Positions 1 to 12,060 of a stretch of 64,000 bases of DNA are shown piece after piece; position 1 is the stretch's first letter, and every line of letters begins with the position of its first letter. The position numbers were made by a program, and so were the translations under genes. The notes beneath the pieces are model-generated. The model had not been told where the DNA came from. It ran no database searches and saw only the letters and a program-made list of their open reading frames with translations. Source of the DNA: Calliopsis andreniformis (lineage: Eukaryota; Arthropoda; Insecta; Hymenoptera; Andrenidae); assembly GCF_051401765.1 (NCBI RefSeq), contig NW_027480422.1:17502001-17566000 (forward strand). The letters run 5' to 3'.

Positions 1-22
1 GTTGTTCCACCAGAGCGAATAG

Positions 23-33
23 TTAGGGCCTAA
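23..33. repeat. Short dyad TTAGG-G-CCTAA, representative copy
   Basis: TTAGG and CCTAA are perfect inverted 5-mers around a single G. The dyad is intact in units reading GGCCTAAG. Units reading GGCCTTAG lose it, so the array has two classes at this site. No function is known. Confidence 0.6.
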
Positions 34-50
34 GAAGTCAACGCCTGAAG

Positions 51-100
51 CATAAAATACAATATAAATACAACAGTTTTTACATTGTATAAAACGAATA
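51..100. other. AT-rich segment of the monomer, representative copy
   Basis: In the hand consensus, unit positions 51-100 contain 12 G+C of 50, against 37 of 66 for positions 131-166 plus 1-30 across the unit junction. This is the most variable part of the unit. Recurrent alternatives are CAATATAAATAC, CAATAAAAATAC, CAAAATAAATAG, GATATATGTAC and GCCATATAAATAC, and they can be used to type monomers. The T5 run follows CAACAG. Confidence 0.75.
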
Positions 101-142
101 ATTGCAACCAGTATGAAAGTTACGGTTATTTCTACGTTCAGG

Positions 143-171
143 GCAACCTAGGCTTCACCCTAGGGCGTTGC
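143..171. repeat. Imperfect inverted repeat (hairpin/dyad) in each monomer, representative copy
   Basis: GCAAC (143-147) and CTAG (148-151) are complementary to CTAG (160-163) and GTTGC (167-171). An 8-nt loop separates the arms and GGC (164-166) is bulged on the 3' side. That makes nine Watson-Crick pairs. The preceding G can form a wobble with the following T, and the next G pairs with C, extending the stem. The element spans the junction of adjacent units and recurs in most of them. Variants such as CCGAGG or CTACACTT weaken it. Cruciform extrusion or protein binding is untested. Confidence 0.8.
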
Positions 172-332
172 TCCACCAGATCGAATAGTTAGGGCCTAAG
201 AAGTCAAGGCCAGAAGCATAAAATACAATATAAATACAACAGTTTTTCCCTTGTATAACAGGAATAATTGCAACCAGTGTGAATGCTATGGTCATTTCTA
301 CGTTCAGGGCAACCTAGGCTTCACTCTAGGGC

Positions 333-2323
333 GTTGCTCCACCACAGCGAATAGTTAGGGCCTTAGACGTCAATGCCAGAAGCATAAAATGCCATATAAA
401 TACAACAGTTGTTCCACTGTATAATACGTATAATTGCAAACAGTGTGGAAGTAATGGTCATTTCTACGTTCCGGGCAACCGAGGCTTCACTCTAGGGCGT
501 TGCTCAACCACATCGAATAGCTACGGCCCTAGAAGACAACGCCATAACTATAAAATACAATATAAATACAACAGTCTATACATCGTATAAAACGAATAAT
601 TGCAACCAGTCTGATAGTTATGGTCATTTCTACGTTCCGGGTAACCTAGACTTCACCCTAGGGCGTTTCTCCACCAGATCGAATAGTTAGGGCCTAAGAA
701 GTGAATGCCAGAAGCCTAAAATACAAAATAAATACAACAGTTTTTTCATCGTATAAAACGAATAATTGCATCCAGTGTGCAAGTAATGGTCATTTCTACG
801 ATCCGGGCAACCTAGGCATCACCCTAGGGCGTTGTTCCACCAGAGCGAATAGTTAGGGCCTAAGAAGTCAACGCTGAAGCATAAAATACAAAATAAATAC
901 AACAGTTTTTCCATCGTATAACAAGAGTAATTGCAACCAGTGTGAAAGCTATGGTCATTTCTACGTTCCGGGCAACCTAGGCTTCACTCTAGGGCGTTGC
1001 TCCACCACATCGAATAGTTAGGGCCTTAGAAGTCAATGCCAGAAGCATAAAATGCCATATAAATACAACAGTTGTTCCACTGTATAATATGAATAATTGC
1101 AAACAGTGTGGAAGTAATGGTCACTTCTACGTTCCGGGCAACCCAGGCTTCACTCTAGGGCGTTGCTCAACGACATCGAATAGCTACGGCCTTAGAAGTG
1201 AACGCCATAACTATAAAAAACAATATAAATACAACAGTTTTTCCATTGTATAAAATGAATAATTGCAAACAGTGAGGAAGTAATGGTCATTTCTACGTTC
1301 CGTGCAACCTAGGCTTCACTCTAGGGCGTTGCTCCACCAGATCGAATGGTTAGGGCCTAAGAAGTCAACGCCAGAAGCATAAAATACAATAAAAATACAA
1401 CAGTTTTTCCCTTGTATAACAGAAATAATTGCAACCAGTATGAATGTTATGGTCATTTCTACGTTCCGGGAAACCTAGGCTTCACTCTAGGGCGTTGGTC
1501 CGCCAGATCCAATAGCTAGGGCCTAAGAAGTCAACGCCTGAAGCATAAAATACCGTATAAATACAACAGTTTTTCCATTGTATAAAATGAATAATTGCAA
1601 ACAGTGAGGAAGTAATGGTCATTCCTACGTTCCGTGCAACCTAGGCTTCACTCTAGGGCGTTGCTCCACCACAGCGAATAGTTAGGGCCTTAGACGTCAA
1701 TGCCAGAAGCATAAAATGCCATATAAATACAACAGTTGTTCCACTGTATAATACGTATAATTGCAAACAGTGTGGAAGTAATGGTCATTTCTACGTTCCG
1801 GGCAACCTAGCCTTCACTCTAGGGCGTTGCTCCACCAGATCGAATAGTTAGGGCCTAAGAAGTCAAGGCCAGAAGCATAAAATACAATATAAATACAACA
1901 GTTTTTCCCTTGTATAACAGGAGTAATTGCAACCAGTGTGAAAGCTATGGTCATTTCTACGTTCAGGGCAACCTAGGCTTCACTCTAGGGCGTTGCTCCA
2001 CCACAGCGAATAGTTAGGGCCTTAGACGTGATTGCCAGAAGCATAAAATGCCATATAAATACAACAGTTGTTCCACTGTATAATACGTATAATTGCAAAC
2101 AGTGTGGAAGTAATGGTCATTTCTACGTTCCGGGCAACCTAGGCTTCACTCTAGGGCGTTGCTCCACCACAGCGAATAGTTAGGGCCTTAGACGTGATTG
2201 CCAGAAGCATAAAATGCCATATAAATACAACAGTTGTTCCACTGTATAATACGTATAATTGCAAACAGTGTGGAAGTAATGGTCATTTCTACGTTCCGGG
2301 CAACCTAGGCTTCACTCTAGGGC
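333..2323. repeat. Recurring GCCATATAAATAC monomer
   Basis: Monomers at 333-498, 1660-1825, 1992-2157 and 2158-2323 share ACAGCGAATAG, TTAGACGT, GCCATATAAATAC, GTTGTTCCACTG and AATACGTATAATTG. The last two are directly adjacent and almost identical, which suggests a recent single-monomer duplication. The earlier spacings are about 8 and 2 monomers. Confidence 0.8.
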
Positions 2324-2519
2324 GTTGCTCAACCACATCGAATAGCTACGGCCCTAGAAGACAACGCCATAGCTATAAAATACAATATAAATACAACAGT
2401 CTATACATCGTATAAAACGAATAATTGCACCAGTCTGATAGTTATGGTCATTTCTACGTTCCGGGCAACCCAGACTTCACCCTAGGGCGTTGCTCCACCA
2501 GATCGAATAGTTAGGGCCT

Positions 2520-2900
2520 AAGAAGTCAATGCCAGAAGCATAAAATACGATATATGTAAAACAGTTTTTCCATCGTATAAAATGAGTAATTGCAACCAGT
2601 GTGAAAGTAACGGCCATTTCTACGTTCCTGGAATCCTAGACTTAACACTGAGACATTGCTCCACCAGATCGAATACATAGGGCCTTAGAAGTCAACGCCA
2701 GAAGCATAAAGTACATTAAAAATCCAACAGTTTGTCCATCGTATAACAGGAATAATTGCCACCAGTGTGAAAGTGATGGTCATTTCTGCATTCCGGGCAA
2801 CCTAGGCTTCACTCTAGGGCGTTGCTCCTCCAGATAGAACAGCTAGGGCCCAGGAAGTCAACGCCAGAAGCATAAAATACAATATAAATACAACAGTTCT
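2520..2900. repeat. Dispersed multi-monomer block, copy 1 of 3
   Basis: The block is marked by the unusual run CTTAACACTGAGACATTG, then GAATACATAGGG and CATTAAAAATCCAACAG. The marker GAATACATAG lies at 2671 here and recurs at 8644 and 11797, offsets 5973 and 3153, close to 36 and 19 monomers. The flanks diverge, so the three copies behave as a transposed segment within the array. Confidence 0.8.
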
Positions 2901-3484
2901 TCCCTTGTATAACAGGAATAATTGCAACCAGTGTGAAAGCTATGGTCATTTCTACGTTCCCGGCAACCTAGGCTTCACTCTAGGGCGTTGCTCCACCATA
3001 TCGAATAGCTGCGGCCTTAGAAGTCAACGCCATAACTATAAAAAACAATATAAATACAACAGTTTTTCCATTGTATAAAATGAATAATTGCAAACAGTGT
3101 GGTGGTAATGGTCATTTCTACTTTCCGGGCAACCTAGGCTTCACTCTAGGGCGCTTCTCCACGACATCGAATAGCTACGCCCTTAGAAGTCAATGCCAGA
3201 AGCATAAAATAGAATATAAGTACAATAGTTTTTCCATCGTATAACAGGAATTATTGCAACCAGTGTGAAAGACATGGTCATTTCTACGTTCCGGGCAACC
3301 TAGGCTTCACTCTAGGGCGTTGCTCCACCTCATCGAATAGCTGCGGCCTTAGAAGTCAACGTCAGAAGCATAAAACACAATATAGATAAAACAGCTTTTC
3401 AATCGTATAACAGGAATAATTGCAAACAGTGTGAAAGATATGGTCATTTCTACGTTGCGGGCATCCTAGGCTTCACTCTAGGGC

Positions 3485-5090
3485 GTTGCTCCACCTGACC
3501 GAATAGTTAGGGCCTAAGAAGTCAACGCCAGAAGCATAAAATACGATATATGTACAACAGTTTTACCATCGTATAAAATGAATAATCGCAAACAGTGTGA
3601 AGGTAATGGTCACTTCTATGTTCCGGGCAACCTAGGCTTCACACTAGGGCGTTGTTCCACCAGAGCGAATAGTTAGGGCCTAAGAAGTCAACGCCTGAAA
3701 CATAAAATACAAAATAAATACAACAGTTTTTCCATCGTATAACAAGAATAATTGCAACCAGTGTGAAAAATATGGTCATTTCTACGTTGCGGGCATCCTA
3801 GGCTTCACTCTAGGGCGTTCCACCACCAGATCGAATAGTTAGGGCCTTAGAAGTCAACGCCCGATGCATAAAATACAAAATAAATGGAACAGTTTTTCCA
3901 TTGTATAAAACGAGTAATTGAAACCAGTGTGAAAGTTATGGTCATTTCTACGTTCCGTGCCACCTAGGCTTCACTCTAGGGCGTTGTTCCACCAGAGCGA
4001 ATAGTTAGGGCCTAAGAAGTCAACGCCAGGAGCACCAAATACAAAATAAATACAACAGTTTTTCCATCGTATAAAACGATAATTGCATCCAGTGTGCAAG
4101 TAATGGTCATTTCTACGATCCGGGCGACCTAGGCATCACTCTAGGGCGTTGTTCCGCCAGAGCGAATAGATAGGGCCTAAGAAGTCAACGCCTGAAGCAT
4201 AAAATACAATATAAATACAACAGTTTTTACATTGTATAAAACGAATAATTGCAACCAGTATGAAAGTTATGGTTACTTCTACGTTCAGGGCAACCTAGGC
4301 TTCACCCTAGGGCGTTGCTCCACCAGATCGAATAGTTAGGGTCTAAGAAGTCAAGGCCAGAAGCATAAAATACAATATAAATACAACAGTTTTTCCCTTG
4401 TATAACAGGAATAATTGCAACCAGTGTGAAAGCTATGGTCATTTCTACGTTCAGGGCAACCTAGGCTTCACTCTAGGGCGTTGCTCCACCACAGCGAATA
4501 GTTAGGGCCTAAGAAGTCAACGCTGAAGCTTAAAATACAATATAAATACAACAGTTTTTCCATCGTATAAAACGAATAATTGCAACCAGTATGAAAGTTA
4601 TGGTCATTTCTACGTTCCGGGCAATCTAGGCTTCACTCTAGGGCGTTGCTCCACCTGACCGAATAGGTAGGGCCTAAGAAGTCAACGCCAGAAGCATAAA
4701 ATACGATATATGTACAACAGTTTTACCATCGTATAAAATGAATAATCGCAAACAGTGTGAAGGTAATGGTCACTTCTACGTTCCGGGCAACCTAGGCTTC
4801 ACACTAGGGCGTTGTTCCACCAGAGCGAATAGTTATGGCCTAAGAAGTCAACGCCTGAAGCATAAAATACAAAATAAATACAACAGTTTTTCCATCGTAT
4901 AACAAGAGTAATTGCAACCAGTGTGAAAAATATGGTCATTTCTACGTTGCGGGCATCCTAGGCTTCACTCTAGGGCGTTGCACCACCAGATCGAATAGTT
5001 AGGGCCGTAGAAGTCAACGCCCGAAGCATAAAATACAAAATAAATAGAACAGTTTTTCCATTGTATAAAACGAATAATTGAAACCAGTGT
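3485..5090. repeat. 7-monomer-spaced duplication
   Basis: 3485-3930 and 4645-5090 match at an offset of 1160 bp (7 x 166 minus 2). They share TCCACCTGACCGAATAG, GATATATGTACAAC, AATAATCGCAAACAG, CACACTAGGG and GAAAAATATGG. Part of this set recurs near 7120-7420. Confidence 0.8.
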
Positions 5091-8000
5091 AAAAGGTATG
5101 GTTATTTCTACGTTCCGCGCAACCTAGGCTTCACCCCTGGGTGTTGCTCCACGAGATCCAATAGTTAGGACCTAAGAAATCAGCGTCAGAATCATAAAAT
5201 ACAAAATAGATACAGCAGCTTTTCAATCGTATATAATGTATATTTGCAAACAGTGTGAAGGCAATGGCCGTTTCTACGTTCCGGGCAACCTAGCCTTCAC
5301 CCTAGGGCGTTGCTCCACCTGATCGAATAGTTAGGGCCTAAGAAGTCATCGCCAGCAGCATAAAATACGATATATGTGCAACAGTTTTACCGTCGTATAA
5401 AATGAATAATCGCAAACAGTGTGAAGGTAATGGTCATTTCTACATTCCGGGCAACCTAGGTGTCGCTCTAGGGCGTTGCTCCTCCAGATAGAATAGTTAG
5501 GGCCCAGGAAGTCAACGCCAGAAGCATAAAATACAATATAAATACAACAGTTTTTCCATTGTATAACAGGAATAATTGCAACCAGTGTGAAAGGTATGGT
5601 CATTACTACGTTCCGGGCAACCTAGGCTTCACTCTAGGGCGTTGCTCCACCTCATCGAATAGCTGCGGCCTTAGAAGTCAACGCCAGAAGCATAAAATAC
5701 AATATAAATACAACAGTTTTTCAATCGTATAACAGGAATAATTGCAAACACTGTGAAAAATATGGTCATTTCTACGTTGCGGGTATCCTAGGCATCACTC
5801 TAGGGCATTGCTCCACCACATCGAATAGTTAGGGCCTTAAAAGTCAACGCCCGAAGCATAAAATACAAAATAAATAGAACAGTTTTTCCATTGTATAAAA
5901 CGAATAATTGAAACCTGTGTGAAAGTTATGGTCATTTCTACGTTCCGTGCCACCTAGGCTTCACTCTAGTACGTTACTCCACCACATCGTATAGCTACGA
6001 CCTTAGGGGTCAACGCCAGAGGCATAAAATACAAAATAAATACAACAGTTTTTCACTTGTATAAAACGAATGATTGCAACCAGTATGAAAGCTATGGTCG
6101 TTTCTACGTTCCGGGCGATCTAGGCTTCACTCTAGGGCGTTGCTCAGCCACATCGAATAGTTAGGGCCTTAGAAGTCAACGCCTGAAGCATAAAATATAA
6201 TATAAGTACAACAGTTTTTACATCGTAAAACAGGAATAATTGCAACCAGTGTGAAAGACATGTTCATTTCTACGTTGCGGGCAACCTAGGCTTCACTCTA
6301 GGGCGTTGCTCCACCACATCGAATAGCTACGGCCTTAGGAGTCAACCCCAGAGGCATAAAATACAAAATAAATACAACAGTTTTTCCATCGTATAACAAG
6401 AATAATTGCTACCAGTGTGATAGTGCTGGTCATTTCTACATTCCGGGCAACCTAGACTTCACTCTAGGGCCATGCTCCACCAGATCGAATAGTTAGGGCC
6501 CAAGAAGTCAACGCCAGAAGCATAAAGTACAATATAAATACAACAGTTTTTCCCTTGTATAGCAGGAATAATTGCAACCAGTGTGAAAGCTATGGTCATT
6601 TCTACGTTCCGGGCAACCTAGGCCACACTCTAGGGTGTTGCTCCACCACATCGAATAGTTAGGGCCTTAGAAGTCAATGCCGGAAGCATAAAATGCCATA
6701 TAAATACAAAAGCTGTTCCACTGCATAATACGTATAATCGCAAACAGTGTGGAAGTAATGGTCATTTCTACGTTCCGGGCAACCTAGGCTTCACTCTAGG
6801 GCGTTGCTCAATCACATAGAATAGCTACGGCCCTAGAAGACAACGCCATAACTATAAAATACAATATAAATACAACAGTCTATGCATCGTATAAAACGAA
6901 TAATTGCAACCAGTCTGTTAGTTATGGTCATTTCTACGTTCCGGGCAACCTAGACTTCACCCTAGGGCGTTTCTCCACCAGATCGAATAGTTAGGGCCTA
7001 AGAAGTCAATGCCAGAAGCATAAAATACAAAATAAATACAACAGTTTTCCCATCGTATAAAACGAATAATTGCATCCAGTGTGCAAGTAATGGTCATTTC
7101 TACGTTCCGGGCAACCTAGGCTTCACACTAGGGCGTTGTTCCACCAGAGCGAATAGTTAGGGCCTAAGAAGTCAACGCCTGAAGCATAAAATACAAAATA
7201 AATACAACAGTTTTTCCATCGTATAACAAGAATAATTGCAACCAGTGTGAAAAATATGGTCATTTCTACATTGCGGGCATCCTAGGCTTCACTCTAGGGC
7301 TTTGCACCACCAGATCGAATAGTTAGGGCCTTAGAAGTCAACGCCCGAAGCATAAAATACAAAATAAATAGAACAGTTTTTCCATTGTATAAAACGAATA
7401 ATTGAAACGAGTGTGAAAGTTATGGTCATTTCTACGTTCCGTGCCACCTAGGCTTCACTCTAGTGCGTTGCTCCACCAGATCGAATAGTTAGGGCCTAAG
7501 AAGTCAACGCCAGAAGCATAAAATACAATATAAATACAACAGTTTTTCCATCGTATAACAAGAATAATTGCAACCAGTGTGAAAAATATGGTCATTTCTA
7601 CGTTGCGGGCAACCTAGGCTTCACTCTAGGGCGCTGCTCCACCACATCGAATACTTAGGGCCTTAGAAGTCAATGCCAGAAGCATAAAATACTATATAAA
7701 TACAACAGTTTTTCCACTGTATAATATGAATAATTGCAAACAGTGTGGAAGTAATGGCCATTTCTACGTTCCGGGCAACCTAGGCTTCACTCTAGGGCGT
7801 TGGTCCACAAGATCCAATAGTTAGGGCCTAAGAAGTCAACGCCAGGAGCACCAAATACAAAATAAATACAACAGTTTTTCTATCGTATAAGACGATAATT
7901 GCATCCAGTGTGCAAGTAATGGTCATTTCTACGATCCGGGCGACCTAGGCATCACTCTAGGGCGTTGTTCCACCAGAGCGAATAGTTAGGGCCTAAGAAG

Positions 8001-8509
8001 TCAACGCCTGAAGCATAAAATACAATATAAATACAACAGTTTTTACATTGTATAAATCGAATAATTGAAACCAGTGTGAAAGTTATGGTCATTTCTACGT
8101 TCCGCGCAACCTAGGCTTCACACTTGGGCGTTGGTCCACCAGATCCAATAGTTAGGACCTAAGAAATCAGCGCCAGAAGCATAAAATACAAAATAGATAC
8201 AACAGCTTTTCCGTCGTATAAAATGAATAATCGCAAACTGTGTGAAGGTAATGGTCATTTCTACATTCCGGGGAACCTAGGCTTAACTCTAGGGCGTTGC
8301 TGCACCAGATCGAATAGTTGGGGCCTTAGAAGTCAACGCCCGAAGCATAAAGTACAAAATAAATAGAACAGTTTTTCCATTGTATAAAACGAACAATTGA
8401 AACCAGTGTGAAAGTTATGGTCATTTCTACATTTCGCGCAACCTAGGCTTCATCCCTGGGCGTTGATCCACCAGATCGAATAGTTAGGGCCTAAGAAGTC
8501 AATGCCAGA

Positions 8510-8900
8510 AGCATAAAATACGATATATGTACAACAGTTTTTCCATCGCATAAAATGAGTAATTGCAACCAGTGTGAAAGTAACGGACATTTCTACGTTC
8601 CGGGCATCCTAGACTTAACACTGAGGCATGGCTCCACCAGATCGAATACATAGGGCCTTAGAAGTCAACGCCAGAAGCATAAAGTACATTAAAAATCCAA
8701 CAGTTTTTCCATCGTATAACAGGAGTAATTGCCACCAGTGTGAAAGTGATGGTCATTTCTGCATTCCGGGCAACATAGGCTTCACTCTAGGGCGTTGCTC
8801 CTCCAGGTAGAATAGCTAGGGCCCAGGCAGTCAACGCCAGAAGCATAAAATACAATATAAATACAACAGTTTTTCCATTGTATAACAGGAATAATTGCCA
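8510..8900. repeat. Dispersed multi-monomer block, copy 2 of 3
   Basis: This matches 2520-2900, sharing ACACTGAGGCATGG (variant of ACACTGAGACATTG), GAATACATAGGG at 8644 and CATTAAAAATCCAACAG. The variants ATGGCTCC and CAACATAGG distinguish it. Confidence 0.78.
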
Positions 8901-9149
8901 CCAGTGTGAAAGGTATGGTCATTTCTACGTTCCGGGCAACCTAGGCTTCACTCTAGGGCGTTGCTCCACCACATCGAATAGCTGCGGCCTTAGAAGTCAA
9001 CGCCAGAAGCATAAAATACAATATAAATACAACAGTTTTTCAATCGTATAACAGGAATAATTGCAAACAGTGTGAAAAATATGGTCATTTCTACGTTGCG
9101 GGCATCCTAGGCATCACTCTAGGGCTTTGCTCCACCACATCGAATAGCT

Positions 9150-11250
9150 ACGGCCTTAGAAGTCAACGCCATAACTATAAAAAACAAAATAAATACAACA
9201 GTTTTTCCATTGTATATAATGAATAATTGCAAACAGTGTGGAGGTAATGGTCATTTCTACCTTCCGGGCAACCTGGGCTTCACTCTAGGGCGTTTCTCCA
9301 CCACATCGAATAGCTACGCCCTTAGAAGTCAACGCCTGAAGCATAACATATAATATAAGTACAACAGTTTTTCCATCGTATAACAGGAATAATTGCAACC
9401 AGTGTGAAAGACATGGTCATTTCTACGTTCCGGGCAACCTAGGCTTTACTACAGGGCGGTGCTCCACCAGATCGAATAGTTAGGGCCTAAGAATTCAACG
9501 CCAGATGCATAAAATACAATATAAATACAACAGTTTTTCCCTTGTATAACAGGAATAATTGCAACCAGTGTGAAAGCTATGGTCATTTCTACGTTCCGGG
9601 CAACCTAGGCTACACTCTAGGGCGTTGCTCCACCAGATCAAATAGTTAGGGCCTAAGAAGTCAACGCCAGAAGCATAAAATACAATATAAATACAACAGC
9701 TTTTCCATCGTATATAATGTACATTTGCAAACAGAGTGAAAGTAATGGTCATTTCTACGTTTCGGGCGACCTAGGCTCCACTCTAGGGCGTTGCTCCACC
9801 AGATGGAATAGCTAGGGCCTTAGAAGTCAATGCCAGAAGCATAAAATACAAAATAAATACAACAGTTTTTCCATTGTATAACAAGAATAATTGCAACCAG
9901 TGTGAAAGTGATGGTCAATTCTACGTTCCGAGCAACCTAGGCTTCACTACAGGGCGGTGCTCCACCAGATCAAATAGTTAGGGCCTAAGAAGTCAACGCC
10001 AGAAGCATAAAATACAATATAAATACAACAGTTTTTCCGTCGTATAAAACGAATAATTGCAACCAGTATGAAAGTTACGGTCATTTCTACGTACCGGGCA
10101 ACCTAGGCTTGACCCTAGGGCGTTGCTCCACCTGATCGAATAGTTAGGGCGTAAGAAGTCAACGCCAGAAGCATAAAATACGATATATGTACAACAGTTT
10201 TACCATCGTATAAAATGAATAATCGCAAACAGTGTGAAGGTAATGGTCATTTCTACGTTCCGGGCAACCTAGGCTTCACCCTAGGGCGTTGTTCCACCAG
10301 GGCGAATAGTTAGGGCCTAAGAAGTCAACGCCTGAAGCATAAAGTGCAATCAAAATCCAACAGTTTGTCCATCGTACAGCTGGAATAATTGCAACTAGAG
10401 TGAAAGTAATGGTCATTTCCACGTTTCGCGCGACCTAGGCTCCACTCTAGGGCGTTGCTCCACCAGATGGAATAGCTAGGGCCTTAGAAGTCAATGCCAG
10501 AAGCATAAAATGCCATATAAATACAACAGTTGTTCCACTGTATAATATGAATAATTGCAAACAGTGTGGAAGTAATGGTCATTTCTACGTTCCGGGCAAC
10601 CTAGGCTTCACTCTAGGGCGTTGCTCCTCCAGATAGAATAGCTAGGGCCCAGGAAGTCAACGCCAGAAGCATAAAATACAATATAAATACAACAGTTCTT
10701 CCCTTGTATAACAGGAATAATTGCAACCAGTGTGAAAGCTATGGTCATTTCTACGTTCCGGGCAACCTAGGCTTCACTCTAGGGCGTTGCTCCACCATAT
10801 CGAATAGCTGCGGCCTTAGAAGTCAACGCCATAACTATAAAAAACAATATAAATACAACAGTTTTTCCATTGTATAAAATGAATAATTGCAAACAGTGTG
10901 GAGGTAATGGTCATTTCTACTTTCCGGGCAACCTGGGCTTCACTCTAGGGCGTTTCTCCACCACATCGAATAGCTACGCCCTTAGAAGTCAACGCCTGAA
11001 GCATAAAATATAATATAAGTACAACAGTTTTTCCATCGTATAACAGGAATAATTGCAACCAGTGTGAAAGACATGGTCATTTCTACGTTCCGGGCAACCT
11101 AGGCTTCACTACAGGGCGGTGCTCCACCAGATCGAATAGCTAGGGCCTAAGAATTCAACGCCAGATGCATAAAATACAATATAAATACAACAGTTTTTCC
11201 CTTGTATAACAGGAATAATTGCAACCAGTGTGAAAGCTATGGTCATTTCT
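9150..11250. repeat. 10-monomer-spaced duplication
   Basis: 9150-9590 and 10810-11250 match at exactly 1660 bp (10 x 166). Shared rare variants are TTCCGGGCAACCTGGGCTTC, GCGTTTCTCCACCAC, TAGCTACGCCC, ATAATATAAGTACAAC, TACAGGGCGGTG and CCAGATGCATAAAATAC. The segment 2750-3300 is also related to 10550-11100, at an offset of about 7799. Confidence 0.82.
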
Positions 11251-11659
11251 ACGTTCAGGGCAACCTAGGCTTCACTCTAGGGCGTTGCTCCACCACATCG
11301 AATAGTTAGGGCCTTAGAAGTCAATGCCAGAAGCATAAAATACAATATAAATAAAACAGTTTTTCCACTGTATAATATGAATAATTGCAAACAGTGTGGA
11401 AGTAATGGTCATTTCTACGTATCGGGCAACATATGCTTCAGTCTAGGGCGTTGCTCAACCACATCGAATAGCTACGGCCCTAGAAGACAACGACATAACT
11501 ATAAAATACAATATAAATGCAACAGTCTTTCCATCCCATAAAACGAATAATTGCACCAGTCTGATAGTTGTGGTCATTTCTACGTTCCGGGCAACCTAGG
11601 CTTCACTCTAGGGCGTTGCTCCACCATATCGAATAGTTAGGGCCTAAGAAGTCAATGCC

Positions 11660-12060
11660 AGAAGCATAAAATACGATATATGTATAACAGTTTTTCCATC
11701 GTATAAAATGGGTAATTGCAACCAGTGTGAAAGTAATGGCCATTTCTGCGTTCCGGGCAACAAACACTTAACACTGAGACATTGTTCCACCAGATCGAAT
11801 ACATAGGGCCTTAGAAGGCAACGCCAGAAGCATAAAGTACATTAAAAATCCAACATTTTGTCCATCGTATAACAGGAATAATTGCCACCAGTGTGAAAGT
11901 GATGGCTATTTCTGCATTCCAGGCAAACTAGTAATCACTCTAGGGCGTTGCTCCTCCAGATAGAATAGTTAGGGCCCAGGAAGTCAACGCCAGAAGCATA
12001 AAATACAATATAAATACAACAGTTTTTCCCTTGTATAACAGGAATAATTGCAACCAGTGT
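11660..12060. repeat. Dispersed multi-monomer block, copy 3 of 3
   Basis: This carries the same diagnostic run ACACTGAGACATTG, GAATACATAGGG at 11797 and CATTAAAAATCCAACA. It is more diverged than copies 1 and 2, with CAACAAACACTTAAC replacing the usual CAACCTAGG region of one monomer. That change destroys the hairpin there. Confidence 0.75.

Larger units (their letters stand above)
1..166. repeat. Reference monomer, defining the unit phase
   Basis: This first complete unit sets the numbering used here. In order it holds: GTTGNTCCACCAGATCGAAT (1-20); TTAGGGCC (23-30); GAAGTCAACGCC (about 35-46); GAAGCATAAAATAC (about 48-61); the variable AT-rich stretch (CAATATAAATAC or variants) ending in CAACAG; a T5 run (about 77-81); TTGTATAA or TCGTATAA; GAATAATTGCAACCAG; GTGTGAAAG; TGGTCATTTCTACGTTC; GGGCAACCTAGGCTTCAC (141-158); and CTAGGGC at the end. 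My hand consensus over many units is exactly 166 bp with 69 G+C bases. Confidence 0.95.

Noticed and set aside
1..166. Monomer as an internal duplication of an ~83-bp ancestor
   Set aside because: Comparing the two halves of the consensus by eye gives no convincing similarity.
2194..2415. Zinc-knuckle-like pattern CKQCGSNGH in a forward frame
   Set aside because: C-x2-C-x4-H matches three ligands of a CCHC knuckle, but the fourth cysteine is missing at the required spacing. The pattern comes from the constant GCAAACAGTGTGG...GGTCATT region of every monomer, so it is a chance translation.
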